From: Deltaproteobacteria bacterium
GTDB lineage: Bacteria > Desulfobacterota > Binatia > HRBIN30 > JACQVA1
Length of the DNA stretch: 64,000 nucleotides
Direction of reading: 5' to 3'
NCBI GenBank assembly: GCA_016178705.1
Contig: JACOST010000015.1
Location: forward strand, 62,001-126,000
Part shown: in pieces, positions 9,050 through 17,314 of the stretch
Position numbering within the stretch: position 1 is the first letter of the stretch
Layout: the number at the start of each line of letters is the position of its first letter
Notes under the pieces: generated by a model
Told to the model about the DNA's origin: nothing
Database searches by the model: none
What the model saw: the letters and a program-made list of their open reading frames with translations, nothing else
Position numbers and translations under genes: made by a program

Positions 9050-9415
9050 GCATGCTCTTTCGCAAGCAGGAACGCCGCGGTCAACCCAAGGTTTGCCCAG
9101 GGTTCCTCCGATCAGTCGTCGAATACCATCAGGCCGGTTGCGTGATCCAGGTGGGCGCAGCCATCGGCCTGGGTGATTGCCACGGCAGATGCCGCGACCT
9201 ATGAGTTAGCCGCTTTGCTCATCCAATTGCCCATCCGTCAGCGATTGTACGGAGCAGAAGACCATAGGCCGAGTGCTTGCCCCTGTTCATTCTTGTAGCG
9301 CTGGCTTGCCGAGAATTGTCAGTTGAGCGGTGATTGCGTAACGGTGACCTGTGGCGTACCGAACTAGAATTGTGGTACATGCATTGCACAGATCGACTGT
9401 GACGGAGAGGGACAA
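9050..9415. other. Intergenic region upstream of the pilin-like gene
   Basis: This 366-base stretch separates the divergent SDR and pilin-like genes. No convincing reading frame, RNA gene or repeat is seen in 9050-9360. The last 45 bases hold a sigma-54-type promoter (listed separately) and a ribosome-binding site, GGAGAGGG, 6 bases before the ATG at 9416. Confidence 0.6.
9373..9388 (+). promoter_or_regulatory. Candidate sigma-54 (RpoN) promoter of the pilin-like gene
   Basis: TGGTACATGCATTGCA matches the -24/-12 consensus TGGCACG-N4-TTGCA, with the invariant GG (9374-9375) and GC (9386-9387) exactly 10 bases apart. The expected transcript start near 9399 is just before the ribosome-binding site at 9401-9409. 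Sigma-54 promoters drive pilA in Pseudomonas and Myxococcus, so the context fits. An activator gene is not visible nearby. Confidence 0.6.
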
Positions 9416-9838
9416 ATGCTGCGTCAAGAGCGAATGCAGGCGATGCGATCGGAACGTGGGTTCACGTTACTCGAACTGCTGGTGACTGTCGCCCTCATCG
9501 GAATTTTGAGCGCGATGGCCATCTCGGCCTTCGGGTCGTACCGCCGCCGGGCATACGAAGCGGTGTCCATGGGCTACATTCGGAGCTGGGTGGCTGGCCA
9601 GGAATTGTACATTGATACCAACAACCACTATGCCGACGCCGACACGCAGCTACAGGGCTTGATCCGAATCCGTCCTCCCACAAACGTACCCTACTTGTTC
9701 ACGATTGAGTCTGGGGCTACGGCGACCGATCACTGGTGGGGTCGCGCCACGCCGACCGAGTCGGGGCTCCACCATCTGTACATCGACGAGACTGGCATCA
9801 TGCTGACGTCGCTCAGCGGGCCACCCGCAGGTTCGTAG
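9416..9838 (+). CDS. Type IV pilin-like protein (prepilin)
   Basis: A 140-residue protein with a class III signal: the leader MLRQERMQAMRSERG is followed by FTLLELLVTVALIGILS, the prepilin peptidase site being G-F and the conserved Glu at +5. The hydrophobic helix continues into a soluble globular part containing two Trp and little Cys. Major pilins and pseudopilins cannot be separated here. No other pilus assembly genes (pilB, pilC, pilD, pilQ) are in the window, so it is an orphan. Upstream is a sigma-54-type promoter at 9373-9388. Confidence 0.88.
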   Translation: MLRQERMQAMRSERGFTLLELLVTVALIGILSAMAISAFGSYRRRAYEAVSMGYIRSWVAGQELYIDTNNHYADADTQLQGLIRIRPPTNVPYLFTIESGATATDHWWGRATPTESGLHHLYIDETGIMLTSLSGPPAGS

Positions 9839-9949
9839 CGTTCGCGCCGATATCCTTGCCGATTTGATTGCGTCCTCGCCCACCGTTGCTTCGCGTCGGC
9901 GTGCTGCGGTAGGGTTGCACCAAAGCCCCCCTGCATCGGAGGATACGCA

Positions 9950-10342
9950 ATGGCTGAACGAAAATTCCTCGTTCCCAAAGGCACTGAAATGCTGCGCGAC
10001 CAGTACCATTTTTCGCAGGGCGTGCAGGTGGGCAACACGATCTACGTTTCGGGACAGGGCGGCTGGGACGCGAAGTTTCAACTTGCCGACAATGTCGCGG
10101 CGCAAGCGCGGCAAGCGTTCCGCAACATCGAGACCGTTCTGAAGGAAGCTGGTGCGTCGCTTGACGACGTCGTCGAGATCGGTTCGTTCCATCTCGACAT
10201 GGACCAAATGGGCGCGACGGTCGAGGCGATGCGCGAGGCGTTCCCGCGGCATCAGCCGGCGTGGACTGCCGTTGGCGTCACACGCCTCGCGATGCCGGCA
10301 ATGCTGGTCGAGATCAAAGCGGTGGCGATCAAGCAAGGATAG
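9950..10342 (+). CDS. RidA family protein (YjgF/YER057c/UK114)
   Basis: A 130-residue member of the RidA/YjgF superfamily, whose archetype hydrolyses reactive enamine/imine intermediates from PLP enzymes. The conserved YVSGQGGWDA and the Arg in GVTRLAMPAMLVEIKAVA, the position that binds the substrate carboxylate in RidA, are present. It may belong to a Rid subgroup other than archetypal RidA because the N-terminus and the YHFSQGVQVG segment differ. CGGAGGA lies 7 bases before the ATG. It is monocistronic and convergent with the SDR gene at 10412-11260. Confidence 0.9.
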   Translation: MAERKFLVPKGTEMLRDQYHFSQGVQVGNTIYVSGQGGWDAKFQLADNVAAQARQAFRNIETVLKEAGASLDDVVEIGSFHLDMDQMGATVEAMREAFPRHQPAWTAVGVTRLAMPAMLVEIKAVAIKQG

Positions 10343-10411
10343 CGCAGCCTTCACCGCAGAGTCGGAAGGCGTAGCAGGGCCGGACCCAGTCCGCGACTTC
10401 GACGCCAGGGA

Positions 10412-11260
10412 CTACAACGCCAAGGCGCGACACAGCACCCACTCGAACAGTGCTTGCGGGAGGAGTCGCTTCAACGGCACCACGATGCGTTGTCCCAACA
10501 TGCCGACGCTGTAACGTAACTTGGGTGACGGATTGCGCAGGATCTGCTCGACCAAGAGCGCGACCGGTTCGGGCGTTGGGGCACCGGCCTCGTCCTTTTC
10601 CTGCGTGAGTTTGAATTTCTCGAACGCCGCGCGGTAGGTGTCGTTGCTCTCGGTGCCGTTGACCGTCCGCCGCGTTACCGCCAGTTGACTGCGAAAGTCG
10701 CCGGGCTCGATGAGCACAACCTTCACGCCGTGCCGCCGTGTTTCCAGGCGTAGGCTCTCGCTCATGCCTTCGAGCGCGAACTTGCTCGCGCTGTACAGTC
10801 CGCTGAACGGCAGGCCGAGCACGCCGGCCAGCGAGCTGATGTTGACGATATGCCCGCCACCTTGACGGCGCATCGCTGGCAGAACCGCGCGGCACACGCG
10901 CAGGACACCGAAGAAGTTGGTTTCGAGTTGCGCCTTGGCTTCCGCGATCGACGTGTCCTCGATCGCACCCATCCACGCATTGCCGGCGCAGTTGATCACT
11001 GCGTCTATATGCCCAGCCTTCTCGACAATGCCGCGCACGCCCAATTCCACGGAGCGGTCGTCGTCGACGTCCATCGCGATCATTTCCACTGCTCGGTGAT
11101 CGCCAGCCGCCGGGACTCGCCGCTGCGCGCCAAACACGTGGTAGCCGCGTGCCGACAAATGCTCGGCGCACACCTTACCAATGCCTGACGATGCGCCGGT
11201 GATGAGGACGACTTTCTGGATTGCTCCAGAGCTATCGAGTGACCTGCCCAACGCGGTCAT
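10412..11260 (-). CDS. Short-chain dehydrogenase/reductase
   Basis: A 282-residue classical SDR: cofactor loop TGASSGIGKV, NCAGNAW in place of NNAG, catalytic Ser in INISSLAGV and YSASK. The GAQRR after the second strand, with basic residues, hints at NADP(H) preference. The C-terminal part is longer than in the smallest SDRs and ends in LLPQALFEWVLCRALAL, similar to retinol/steroid dehydrogenase-like members that sit on membranes. Substrate unknown. It is separated from the methyltransferase gene (11337-12158) by 76 bp on the same strand. Confidence 0.9.
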   Translation of the reverse strand: MTALGRSLDSSGAIQKVVLITGASSGIGKVCAEHLSARGYHVFGAQRRVPAAGDHRAVEMIAMDVDDDRSVELGVRGIVEKAGHIDAVINCAGNAWMGAIEDTSIAEAKAQLETNFFGVLRVCRAVLPAMRRQGGGHIVNISSLAGVLGLPFSGLYSASKFALEGMSESLRLETRRHGVKVVLIEPGDFRSQLAVTRRTVNGTESNDTYRAAFEKFKLTQEKDEAGAPTPEPVALLVEQILRNPSPKLRYSVGMLGQRIVVPLKRLLPQALFEWVLCRALAL

Positions 11261-11336
11261 GTCCAGCCCTCCTCCTCTGGCGAGACTACGTCTGCCTCAG
11301 AGGCGCCGCCGAAGTGCGGCGGCGTCAGTTTCGATA

Positions 11337-12158
11337 TCAACGTACTCGCTCAAACCCGAGTTCGCGTAGCTCGCTTGCGCCAATGCCTTCCAGCGTGCCC
11401 GCATTTCGTGCGCACCACAGCACGCGGTCGAGGGACGGCTCGAGGTGCTGATCTGACCAAGGACTCCATTCGCGCCGCCACAACTCGTGGAATCCGGCCG
11501 CCCGTAGGATGCGGCTCATCTCCCTATCATCGTGCAGGTATTCGAAGAGCGTTGTCTCGTGCTTGGTGAAACCCCTTGCCCCATCCTTCACATAGGCGAT
11601 CATGCGTGCACTCGCGCGACGGGCTCGTGGCTGCCAGTCGCACTCCATCACCAGGTCACCTGTCGGTCCCTCCATGAGATACGTTTTACCAGCCCAGTAC
11701 GCCTCGAAGCAGAAGCGGTTCAGCGCATCGAAGATCAGGAGGCCACCGGGGAGGAGGCTGGCGCGGGTTCGGGTGAACATGCGCCGGAGGTAGGCAAGCG
11801 AGGATATGTGATTCACGATGTCGGCACAGGCGACAGCCAAGGCGCAGTCGAGCCCGCTTGGAAAGGCGTCCAACCCGCTCCGTAGGAACCGCACTCGACC
11901 ATCGAACCCCGCGCAACGACCGCGGGCGAGCGCCAGCATGCTACGCGATTGATCGACGCCGATCACGGATCGCCCGGTTTGGGCGATCGACAATGTCACG
12001 AGCCCGCTACCGCAACCGAGGTCGAGAATCGGCGCTTCCGAGGATGACCGGCGTAGCAGTGGGCGAACCGCGGCGAAGAAGGCGCGCGCGACTTCGATGT
12101 GCGAATCTTGCTCGTAGGTTCGCGCGAACGCTTCGTAGGGATCGGGACGATTCGCCAT
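11337..12158 (-). CDS. Class I SAM-dependent methyltransferase
   Basis: A 273-residue methyltransferase. The SAM-binding motif I is ILDLGCGSGLVTL near residue 48, followed by VIGVDQSRSMLALAR (motif II, acidic Asp for the ribose) and a motif like LLPGGLLIFDALNRF. The ATG at 12158 (MANRPDP) has AAGGGA 8 bases upstream; a TTG six codons earlier lacks one. The acceptor is unknown. It lies downstream of the epimerase gene on the same strand with a 64-bp gap. Confidence 0.88.
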   Translation of the reverse strand: MANRPDPYEAFARTYEQDSHIEVARAFFAAVRPLLRRSSSEAPILDLGCGSGLVTLSIAQTGRSVIGVDQSRSMLALARGRCAGFDGRVRFLRSGLDAFPSGLDCALAVACADIVNHISSLAYLRRMFTRTRASLLPGGLLIFDALNRFCFEAYWAGKTYLMEGPTGDLVMECDWQPRARRASARMIAYVKDGARGFTKHETTLFEYLHDDREMSRILRAAGFHELWRREWSPWSDQHLEPSLDRVLWCARNAGTLEGIGASELRELGFERVR

Positions 12159-12222
12159 TCGGACTAGTCCCTTCAAACCAGATTGCAGTTGCCGGAAACG
12201 GTTGCGAGTGCGCCGCCCATGT

Positions 12223-13137
12223 TCAACTCCGCAACGTCAGCTCGGGATGGCGTGCCGCGATCATTCGCCGCAGGCCGTCGCGCCAGTGAACCGTGGTGTG
12301 GCCGATGAGTTCGTGCATGCGCGTGAGGTCGACGGTGATGCTGCCGATCGTTTTGTCGGTGGTGACGAACTTGGGTTCGTGCCCGGTGAGCTGACCAAGA
12401 TAGCCGCACCACTCCTCGATGCTCGCCGCGTCACTGCCGCCCCAGTTGAGGACCGTCGCGGGCACCGACGCGATCGCGAGTAGCTTCGGAATGTGAGCGA
12501 AGATGTCGTCTTCGTGGATCGGATTGAACAAGTTGGGCTGTTCCGGATTCAGCGGGATCGGTCGACCGGCGAGCAGCCAATCGAGATGCATCGCTGGCCA
12601 GCCGCCGTTGTTGCCGTATGGCACGCTGAGGCGGACGATCGTCGTCGGCAGATTCCATTGCCGCGCACTGAAGCGCGCCATCGTTTCCGCGGCAATCTTG
12701 CAGATGCTGTATGTCGGGAGCATCACCCGGTGGTTGTCGCCGAGGGCATCGGTTTCCTTCAGCGGCCGATGCCCCGCGTGTTGATAGACACCGGCCGACG
12801 AGCACTGCAGCCAGGCTTTGGCTTTTCGGCAGTGATACATCAACCGTCCGGTGCCCTCGGCGTTGGCGGCGAGATCGGAGGCGAAGTCGCCGTCGCGGCT
12901 CTTCATTACGGCGAGATTCAGCACGTAGGTGAAGTCGTCGGGAACCTGCGCGAACGAGTCGCTGGCTAGATCGGCTTGCAGGCACTTCACGCCGATGGCT
13001 TCGAGTCGAGCACGATCGGCCGCGTTGCTGAAACGCGCGAGCCCGTGGACATCATTGTGCCTCACCAATTCGCGCGCAATCGGGAAGCCCACCTGGCTGG
13101 CGGGGCCGGTGATGAGGATTTTCTCGTCACGCAGCAT
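12223..13137 (-). CDS. NAD-dependent epimerase/dehydratase family protein
   Basis: A 304-residue extended SDR. The N-terminal cofactor motif is changed to ITGPASQVGFPIA (classic TGxxGxxG has Gly where Ala/Gln stand). The catalytic Ser is in QCSSAGVYQH and the YxxxK is YSICK. Such proteins act on nucleotide sugars or on isoprenoid/steroid 3-hydroxy groups; no sugar-nucleotide genes are adjacent. The unusual glycine-loop variant deserves note but the fold is clear. It starts with ATG at 13137 and precedes the methyltransferase gene. Confidence 0.85.
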   Translation of the reverse strand: MLRDEKILITGPASQVGFPIARELVRHNDVHGLARFSNAADRARLEAIGVKCLQADLASDSFAQVPDDFTYVLNLAVMKSRDGDFASDLAANAEGTGRLMYHCRKAKAWLQCSSAGVYQHAGHRPLKETDALGDNHRVMLPTYSICKIAAETMARFSARQWNLPTTIVRLSVPYGNNGGWPAMHLDWLLAGRPIPLNPEQPNLFNPIHEDDIFAHIPKLLAIASVPATVLNWGGSDAASIEEWCGYLGQLTGHEPKFVTTDKTIGSITVDLTRMHELIGHTTVHWRDGLRRMIAARHPELTLRS

Positions 13138-13194
13138 GGTGCTCTTACAATGGCGCGGCCGAGAACACGCTCGCTGCCGACCCGCGCGGTGAGA

Positions 13195-13581
13195 CTACTT
13201 GGGAACCTTCGCGCCCTGCGCTTTGCAGCCCGCTGACAGCTCGGCTTCGTGCTGCTTGAGGCACTTCATCACCCGGCCCCCGCCTAACTCGACGCCCTTG
13301 CAAAATTTCTCGCGATCCTCTTTGCAGGGGCCTTCGCCTTTCTGTGCCGCTGTGAAGTGACTTTTGCATTCGGTTGACAGCTCGGCCTCGTGCTCCTTCA
13401 AGCACTTGACGATGCGGCCGGCGCCAGCCTGCGTGTCTTTGCACAGCCGCTTGATGTCTTGAGCGCAGGCTTCTTCCCTCGCCCAACCAGTGACGGGCCA
13501 AAGCGTCAGCACCGCTATACCGGCGAGCCCAATGATCGCCGCGGTTGGGGTTATGTGCCTCAGAACTCTTAACGGATGCAT
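13195..13581 (-). CDS. Secreted Cys-rich repeat protein (GLG1-like repeats)
   Basis: A 128-residue protein with a signal peptide (hydrophobic LAGIAVLTLWPVTGWA, then cleavage before REEACA). The mature part holds two near-identical Cys-rich repeats: each has C..D..+(L/F)CK, a G.GR(I/V)(V/M)KCL run, then (E/Q)HEAELS..CK. This is the pattern of the Cys-rich repeat of Golgi apparatus protein 1 (PF00839 type), also found in some bacterial secreted proteins. The start at 13581 is fixed by AAGGAGG 7 bases upstream. It lies 10 bp downstream of the inositol monophosphatase gene. Function unknown; disulfide-bonded and periplasmic by inference. Confidence 0.8.
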   Translation of the reverse strand: MHPLRVLRHITPTAAIIGLAGIAVLTLWPVTGWAREEACAQDIKRLCKDTQAGAGRIVKCLKEHEAELSTECKSHFTAAQKGEGPCKEDREKFCKGVELGGGRVMKCLKQHEAELSAGCKAQGAKVPK

Positions 13582-13591
13582 GTAACCTCCT

Positions 13592-14398
13592 TCAGTTCGT
13601 CTGCGGCGCACCATCGAGGCGCGTCGTGAGTACTTGGACCATGGCCGCGTGGATGGCGCCGTTCGATGCGGCGGTCTGCTTCCCGTGGAGATCGAGCGGC
13701 GCGCCACGGAAGTCGCTGATCGTGCCACCCGCTTCGTGGATGATAAGTGCGCCGGCCGCGATGTCCCATGGGCTCAGCTTGAACTCCCACACGCCGTCGA
13801 GGCGACCACAGGCAACGTAGCAGAGATCGAGCGCGGCCGAGCCGCCGCGACGAATCCCTTGCGCACGGCGCATCATGTCGTCGACAAAGCCGAGGTAGTA
13901 GTCGGCGTGCGTGCGTCGATCGTACGGGAAGCCGGTGCCGATCAAGGCCTGCCCAAGATCGCCGACGGTGGAGACGTGGATCGGCTGACCGTTGAGCGTG
14001 GCGCCATTGCCAAGACTGGCCACAAAGGTTTCGTCGCGGATCGGGTCGTGGACAATGCCAAACACCAGCTCGCGCCCGCGGGCGAGACCGAGCGAGACGG
14101 CAAAATGCGGAAAGCTGTGGACGAAATTGGTGGTGCCGTCGAGCGGATCGAGATACCAGATGTAGTCCTCCGAAGCCGCTGCCGCCGCGCCAGTCGAACC
14201 TTCTTCCGCGACTATGCGATGCTCGGGAAACGCGCGCCGCAAATGCCCGACGACGATCGCTTCCAACTCACGATCGGTTTCGGTTACGAGATCGACCGGT
14301 CCCTTGTGATGAACCACCTTGGGATCACGCCACACCGCGCGTAGCCGGTCGCCCGCCTCCGCTACCGCCTGCCGCGCGACCGCCTCGAACGAGTCCAT
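13592..14398 (-). CDS. Inositol monophosphatase family protein
   Basis: A 268-residue Mg-dependent phosphatase. It has the metal-site motifs EEGS (VAEEGST), DPLDGTTNFVHSFPHFAVS, and the C-terminal WDIAAGALIIHEAGG. The family dephosphorylates inositol-1-phosphate, histidinol phosphate or PAP; bacterial SuhB members also affect rRNA antitermination. The start at 14398 (MDSFEAVARQ) matches family starts; a longer form 19 residues upstream is less likely. The Cys-rich secreted protein follows after 10 bp, so the two may be co-transcribed, without an obvious link in function. Confidence 0.92.
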   Translation of the reverse strand: MDSFEAVARQAVAEAGDRLRAVWRDPKVVHHKGPVDLVTETDRELEAIVVGHLRRAFPEHRIVAEEGSTGAAAAASEDYIWYLDPLDGTTNFVHSFPHFAVSLGLARGRELVFGIVHDPIRDETFVASLGNGATLNGQPIHVSTVGDLGQALIGTGFPYDRRTHADYYLGFVDDMMRRAQGIRRGGSAALDLCYVACGRLDGVWEFKLSPWDIAAGALIIHEAGGTISDFRGAPLDLHGKQTAASNGAIHAAMVQVLTTRLDGAPQTN

Positions 14399-14572
14399 GT
14401 TGGCGTGACGACTCCCATAACCATCGCCGGGAATCAAGATGTGCACGCACAGCACAGCGCATGAGGCGTAAGCGTCAGTCGACCGCCGTCAACGTTGGCT
14501 CGATGACGACAACGTGGCGCCGCGATTCCGCGCAGATGCGGGTACGTAGCTCGACTGCCGAGGGCACAATGG

Positions 14573-15244
14573 ATGCTCCACTTCCCGCGCATGATGCCCG
14601 CTACGCCGCGTGCCGCAATTCTCCTGCTTGTCTTAACCATGCCCGCCACGGTGTATTCGCATCCAGGCGGGCTCGATGTGTATGGTTGCCACCACGATAC
14701 GACGACGGGCGACTATCATTGTCATCGCGGCCAGTTCGCTGACCGACATTTCGTTTCGCAGCAGGCGATGTTGGAGCACAGGGCCTCGGCGCGTGCTCAC
14801 ACCGCAGCTTCACCACCGGCCGTCGTTCGGTTGCGTACGGTCACTCGCGTTGTCGACGGCGACACGCTGGTGCTCGACGGCAACGAGAAGGTGCGCTTGA
14901 TCGGAGTCGATACACCGGAGACCGTGCATCCGCGCAAACCGGTTCAGTTCTTCGGCAAGGAAGCGTCGGACTTCACCAAGCGGATAGCGACCGGGAAGGT
15001 GGTGCGGCTGGAGTTCGATCAGGCCAACGCGCACTTGGGGCACAAGGATCGCTACGGCCGTACGCTCGCCTACGTGTATCTGCCGGACGACGTGATGCTG
15101 AACCGAGAAATCATCCGCCAAGGCTACGGCCATGCGTACACGAAGTATCCGTTCCGCATGACCGACGAATTCCGTAGCGTCGAGCGCGACGCGCGCGAGC
15201 ACGGCCGAGGATTGTGGGGCGAGGCGGTCGCCGCCGGGCATTAG
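14573..15244 (+). CDS. Secreted YHYH-domain/thermonuclease (SNase-like) fusion
   Basis: A 223-residue protein with a signal peptide (AAILLLVLTMPATVYS), then a short His/Cys module HPGGLDVYGCHHDTTTG-YHCH typical of YHYH domains that precede secreted nucleases, then a staphylococcal nuclease fold from about residue 83. Catalytic features are visible: VDGDTLVL (metal Asp), RLIGVDTPETVHP (Arg and Glu region), DRYGRTLAYVYL (second Arg). It probably cuts nucleic acids outside the cytoplasm, using Ca ions as the family does. It might start at 14591 instead. It is monocistronic. Confidence 0.9.
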   Translation: MLHFPRMMPATPRAAILLLVLTMPATVYSHPGGLDVYGCHHDTTTGDYHCHRGQFADRHFVSQQAMLEHRASARAHTAASPPAVVRLRTVTRVVDGDTLVLDGNEKVRLIGVDTPETVHPRKPVQFFGKEASDFTKRIATGKVVRLEFDQANAHLGHKDRYGRTLAYVYLPDDVMLNREIIRQGYGHAYTKYPFRMTDEFRSVERDAREHGRGLWGEAVAAGH

Positions 15245-15298
15245 CAACCACAACGCTCCCGTTGCGATCCGCCTAGCGACTGCGCTAGGGCGAGTTGC

Positions 15299-16447
15299 AT
15301 GAACCTGGTCGTCGACGCGGACGGACACGTATTGGAGCCGCCCGACGTGTGGGCGCGCTACATCGACCCGGCCTATCGCGCGCGAGCTATTCGCGTTCGC
15401 CGCGGTGACGACGGACGCGACGCGCTCGAAATCGACGGCCGTCCGGCGCGTCTCACCACACCCGAGATGCTCGGCGGCTTCGGCGGCATGGGCAAACCCA
15501 TCGAGGAGCTTGCGATAGCGTCGCTCTCCGGCCGCTATGCCGAGAACGCTCCGTTGGCGGCCACCGATCCGGCGGCGCGGCTCGCGTTGCTCGATCGCGA
15601 CGGGATCTCGCACGCGGTGCTCTATCCCAGTCTCGGTCTGCAATGGGAAGCCGAGGTCAGCGATCCGCAATACGCGCTGGCGCATTGCCGCGCCTACAAC
15701 CGGTGGATCGAGGAATTCTGCGCCGGTAGTGGCGGGCGGCTCATTCCTATCGCGCACTTGTCCCTGGGCGATGTCGATGGCGCTGTGGCCGAGTTGCACC
15801 GCGCCGTGCGCGCCGGCGCGCGTGGCGCATTCGTGCTGCCCTTTACGTTGAGCGGTCTGCCGCACGGTCACCCGGCGCACGATCCGCTGTGGGCGGCGGC
15901 GCAAGATCTCGACGTGCCGATTGCGATTCACACCGGCATTGATCCTCCGGCGCGCGATCTCCATCGCCGGTTCGACGGTCTGACTTGGCCCGAAGGTGTG
16001 ATGTCCGGCATCTGGTACCTCCAACTCATGTTCCCCCAGGCCGTGCAGCAAGCGTTCTCGACGTTCTTTGTGTTCGGTACCTTCGATCGCTTCCCGCGGC
16101 TCAAGCTTGTCGTGCTCGAATCGGGTGCCGGCTGGCTGGGATTCTGGATGGATCGGATGGACGCGCTGTACAAGGGACCGCTGCGCGTGACCATGCCGTT
16201 GGAACAGCTTCCCAGCAGCTACGTGCGCCGGCAGTGTTGGATCTCCGCCGATCCCGACGAAGGGACGCTGCCGTTGATGCTGGAGTACGTCGGCGACGAT
16301 CGCTTCGTGTGGGCGACCGACTTCCCTCACAGTGATCACGACGCGAACTACATGGCTGAGTTGCGCAAGCTGGCCGACGGGCTGGCTCCTGTGCGCCGCC
16401 AGCGATTGCTCGGCGACAACGCTGCCGCGCTCTATCGACTCGCGTAG
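15299..16447 (+). CDS. Amidohydrolase family protein (ACMSD-like)
   Basis: A 382-residue TIM-barrel protein of the Amidohydro_2 (ACMSD/2,3-dihydroxybenzoate decarboxylase-like) family. The metal-binding DADGHVLEPPDVW lies at the very start; His in AIHTGID, the ESGAGWLGFWMDRMD motif and the Asp in WATDFPHSDHD complete the expected site. Members decarboxylate or hydrolyse aromatic or cyclic carboxylic acids, and many occur in aromatic and steroid degradation clusters. It lies 54 bp after the nuclease fusion gene on the same strand; the link is probably positional only. Confidence 0.88.
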   Translation: MNLVVDADGHVLEPPDVWARYIDPAYRARAIRVRRGDDGRDALEIDGRPARLTTPEMLGGFGGMGKPIEELAIASLSGRYAENAPLAATDPAARLALLDRDGISHAVLYPSLGLQWEAEVSDPQYALAHCRAYNRWIEEFCAGSGGRLIPIAHLSLGDVDGAVAELHRAVRAGARGAFVLPFTLSGLPHGHPAHDPLWAAAQDLDVPIAIHTGIDPPARDLHRRFDGLTWPEGVMSGIWYLQLMFPQAVQQAFSTFFVFGTFDRFPRLKLVVLESGAGWLGFWMDRMDALYKGPLRVTMPLEQLPSSYVRRQCWISADPDEGTLPLMLEYVGDDRFVWATDFPHSDHDANYMAELRKLADGLAPVRRQRLLGDNAAALYRLA

Positions 16448-16462
16448 TTGGCGGGCCTGCGT

Positions 16463-17128
16463 TTACTCGATAGCTGGCGCGGTGCGCGCTTCGCGGCGGG
16501 AGCGTAGGTACTCGATGATCGGTGGCATGATCGACAACACGACAATCGCCACGATCACGTAATGGAAGTTGCTCTTCACCGCCGGCATGTTACCGAAGAA
16601 GTAGCCGGCGACCACGAATGACATCACCCAGGCGATGCCGCCGATGACGTTGAACGCCGCAAACTTCGGATAGCCCATCTGCCCAATGCCGGCGACGAAC
16701 GGGGCGAAAGTACGAATGATCGGCATGAAGCGCGCCAAGATGATCGTCTTCCCGCCGTACTTCTCGTAGAACTCGTGTGTGCGGCGGAGGTGCTCCTTGT
16801 TGAGCAAGCGCGACTGCTCGCGGTTGAACACCTTCGGCCCGACCCGAAAGCCGATCGAATAGTTCACGGCGTCACCGGCGACGGCGGCGATGCACAGCAA
16901 CGTGAGCAGTAGCGGCAGGCTGAGCGGCGACCCCTCGATAGACGCCAGCGCACCGACGGCAAACAGCAGCGAATCACCCGGCAGAAATGGCGTGACCACC
17001 AAGCCGGTCTCGCAGAACAGAATTACGAACAGCAGCAGATAGAGCCACGGCCCGAGCATGCCGGCCCAGTCGTTCAGATGAACGTCGAGGTGAAAGAAAA
17101 TCTCGAACAGTTGTCGGACTAGATCCAT
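16463..17128 (-). CDS. DedA family membrane protein
   Basis: A 221-residue inner-membrane protein of the DedA/VTT family. It shows the family features: FCETGLVVTPFLPGDSLLF near the N-terminus, the reentrant region with GDAVNYSIGFRVG, then the basic FYEKYGGKTIILARFMPIIRTFAPFVAGIGQM with the conserved Arg residues, and two C-terminal helices. DedA proteins are linked to lipid-carrier (undecaprenyl phosphate or phospholipid) flipping and membrane homeostasis. Length is typical. It is convergent with the amidohydrolase gene and divergent from the haem-binding secreted protein. Confidence 0.93.
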   Translation of the reverse strand: MDLVRQLFEIFFHLDVHLNDWAGMLGPWLYLLLFVILFCETGLVVTPFLPGDSLLFAVGALASIEGSPLSLPLLLTLLCIAAVAGDAVNYSIGFRVGPKVFNREQSRLLNKEHLRRTHEFYEKYGGKTIILARFMPIIRTFAPFVAGIGQMGYPKFAAFNVIGGIAWVMSFVVAGYFFGNMPAVKSNFHYVIVAIVVLSIMPPIIEYLRSRREARTAPAIE

Positions 17129-17314
17129 GCGTGTCTCCGGGTGTGGCCGCCTCGCTCACAGGACGTAACAGAGTGCGGCAGTGCTCTCAATGGGCGCGCC
17201 GTTCCGATCTTGGTGCAACCCGTGTCTTGCGAGCCATTGGTCCGCCACCGGCGTGATTTGCAGCAATCTGCGCCTTGGCTGCATCTCTGCAGAGGAGACT
17301 TTGGAGATGCGGAT

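Noticed and set aside
14810-16339. 509-residue minus-strand frame
   Set aside because: Antisense to the nuclease and amidohydrolase genes, both with clear motifs; composition is His/Arg/Gln-rich as expected for an antisense shadow.
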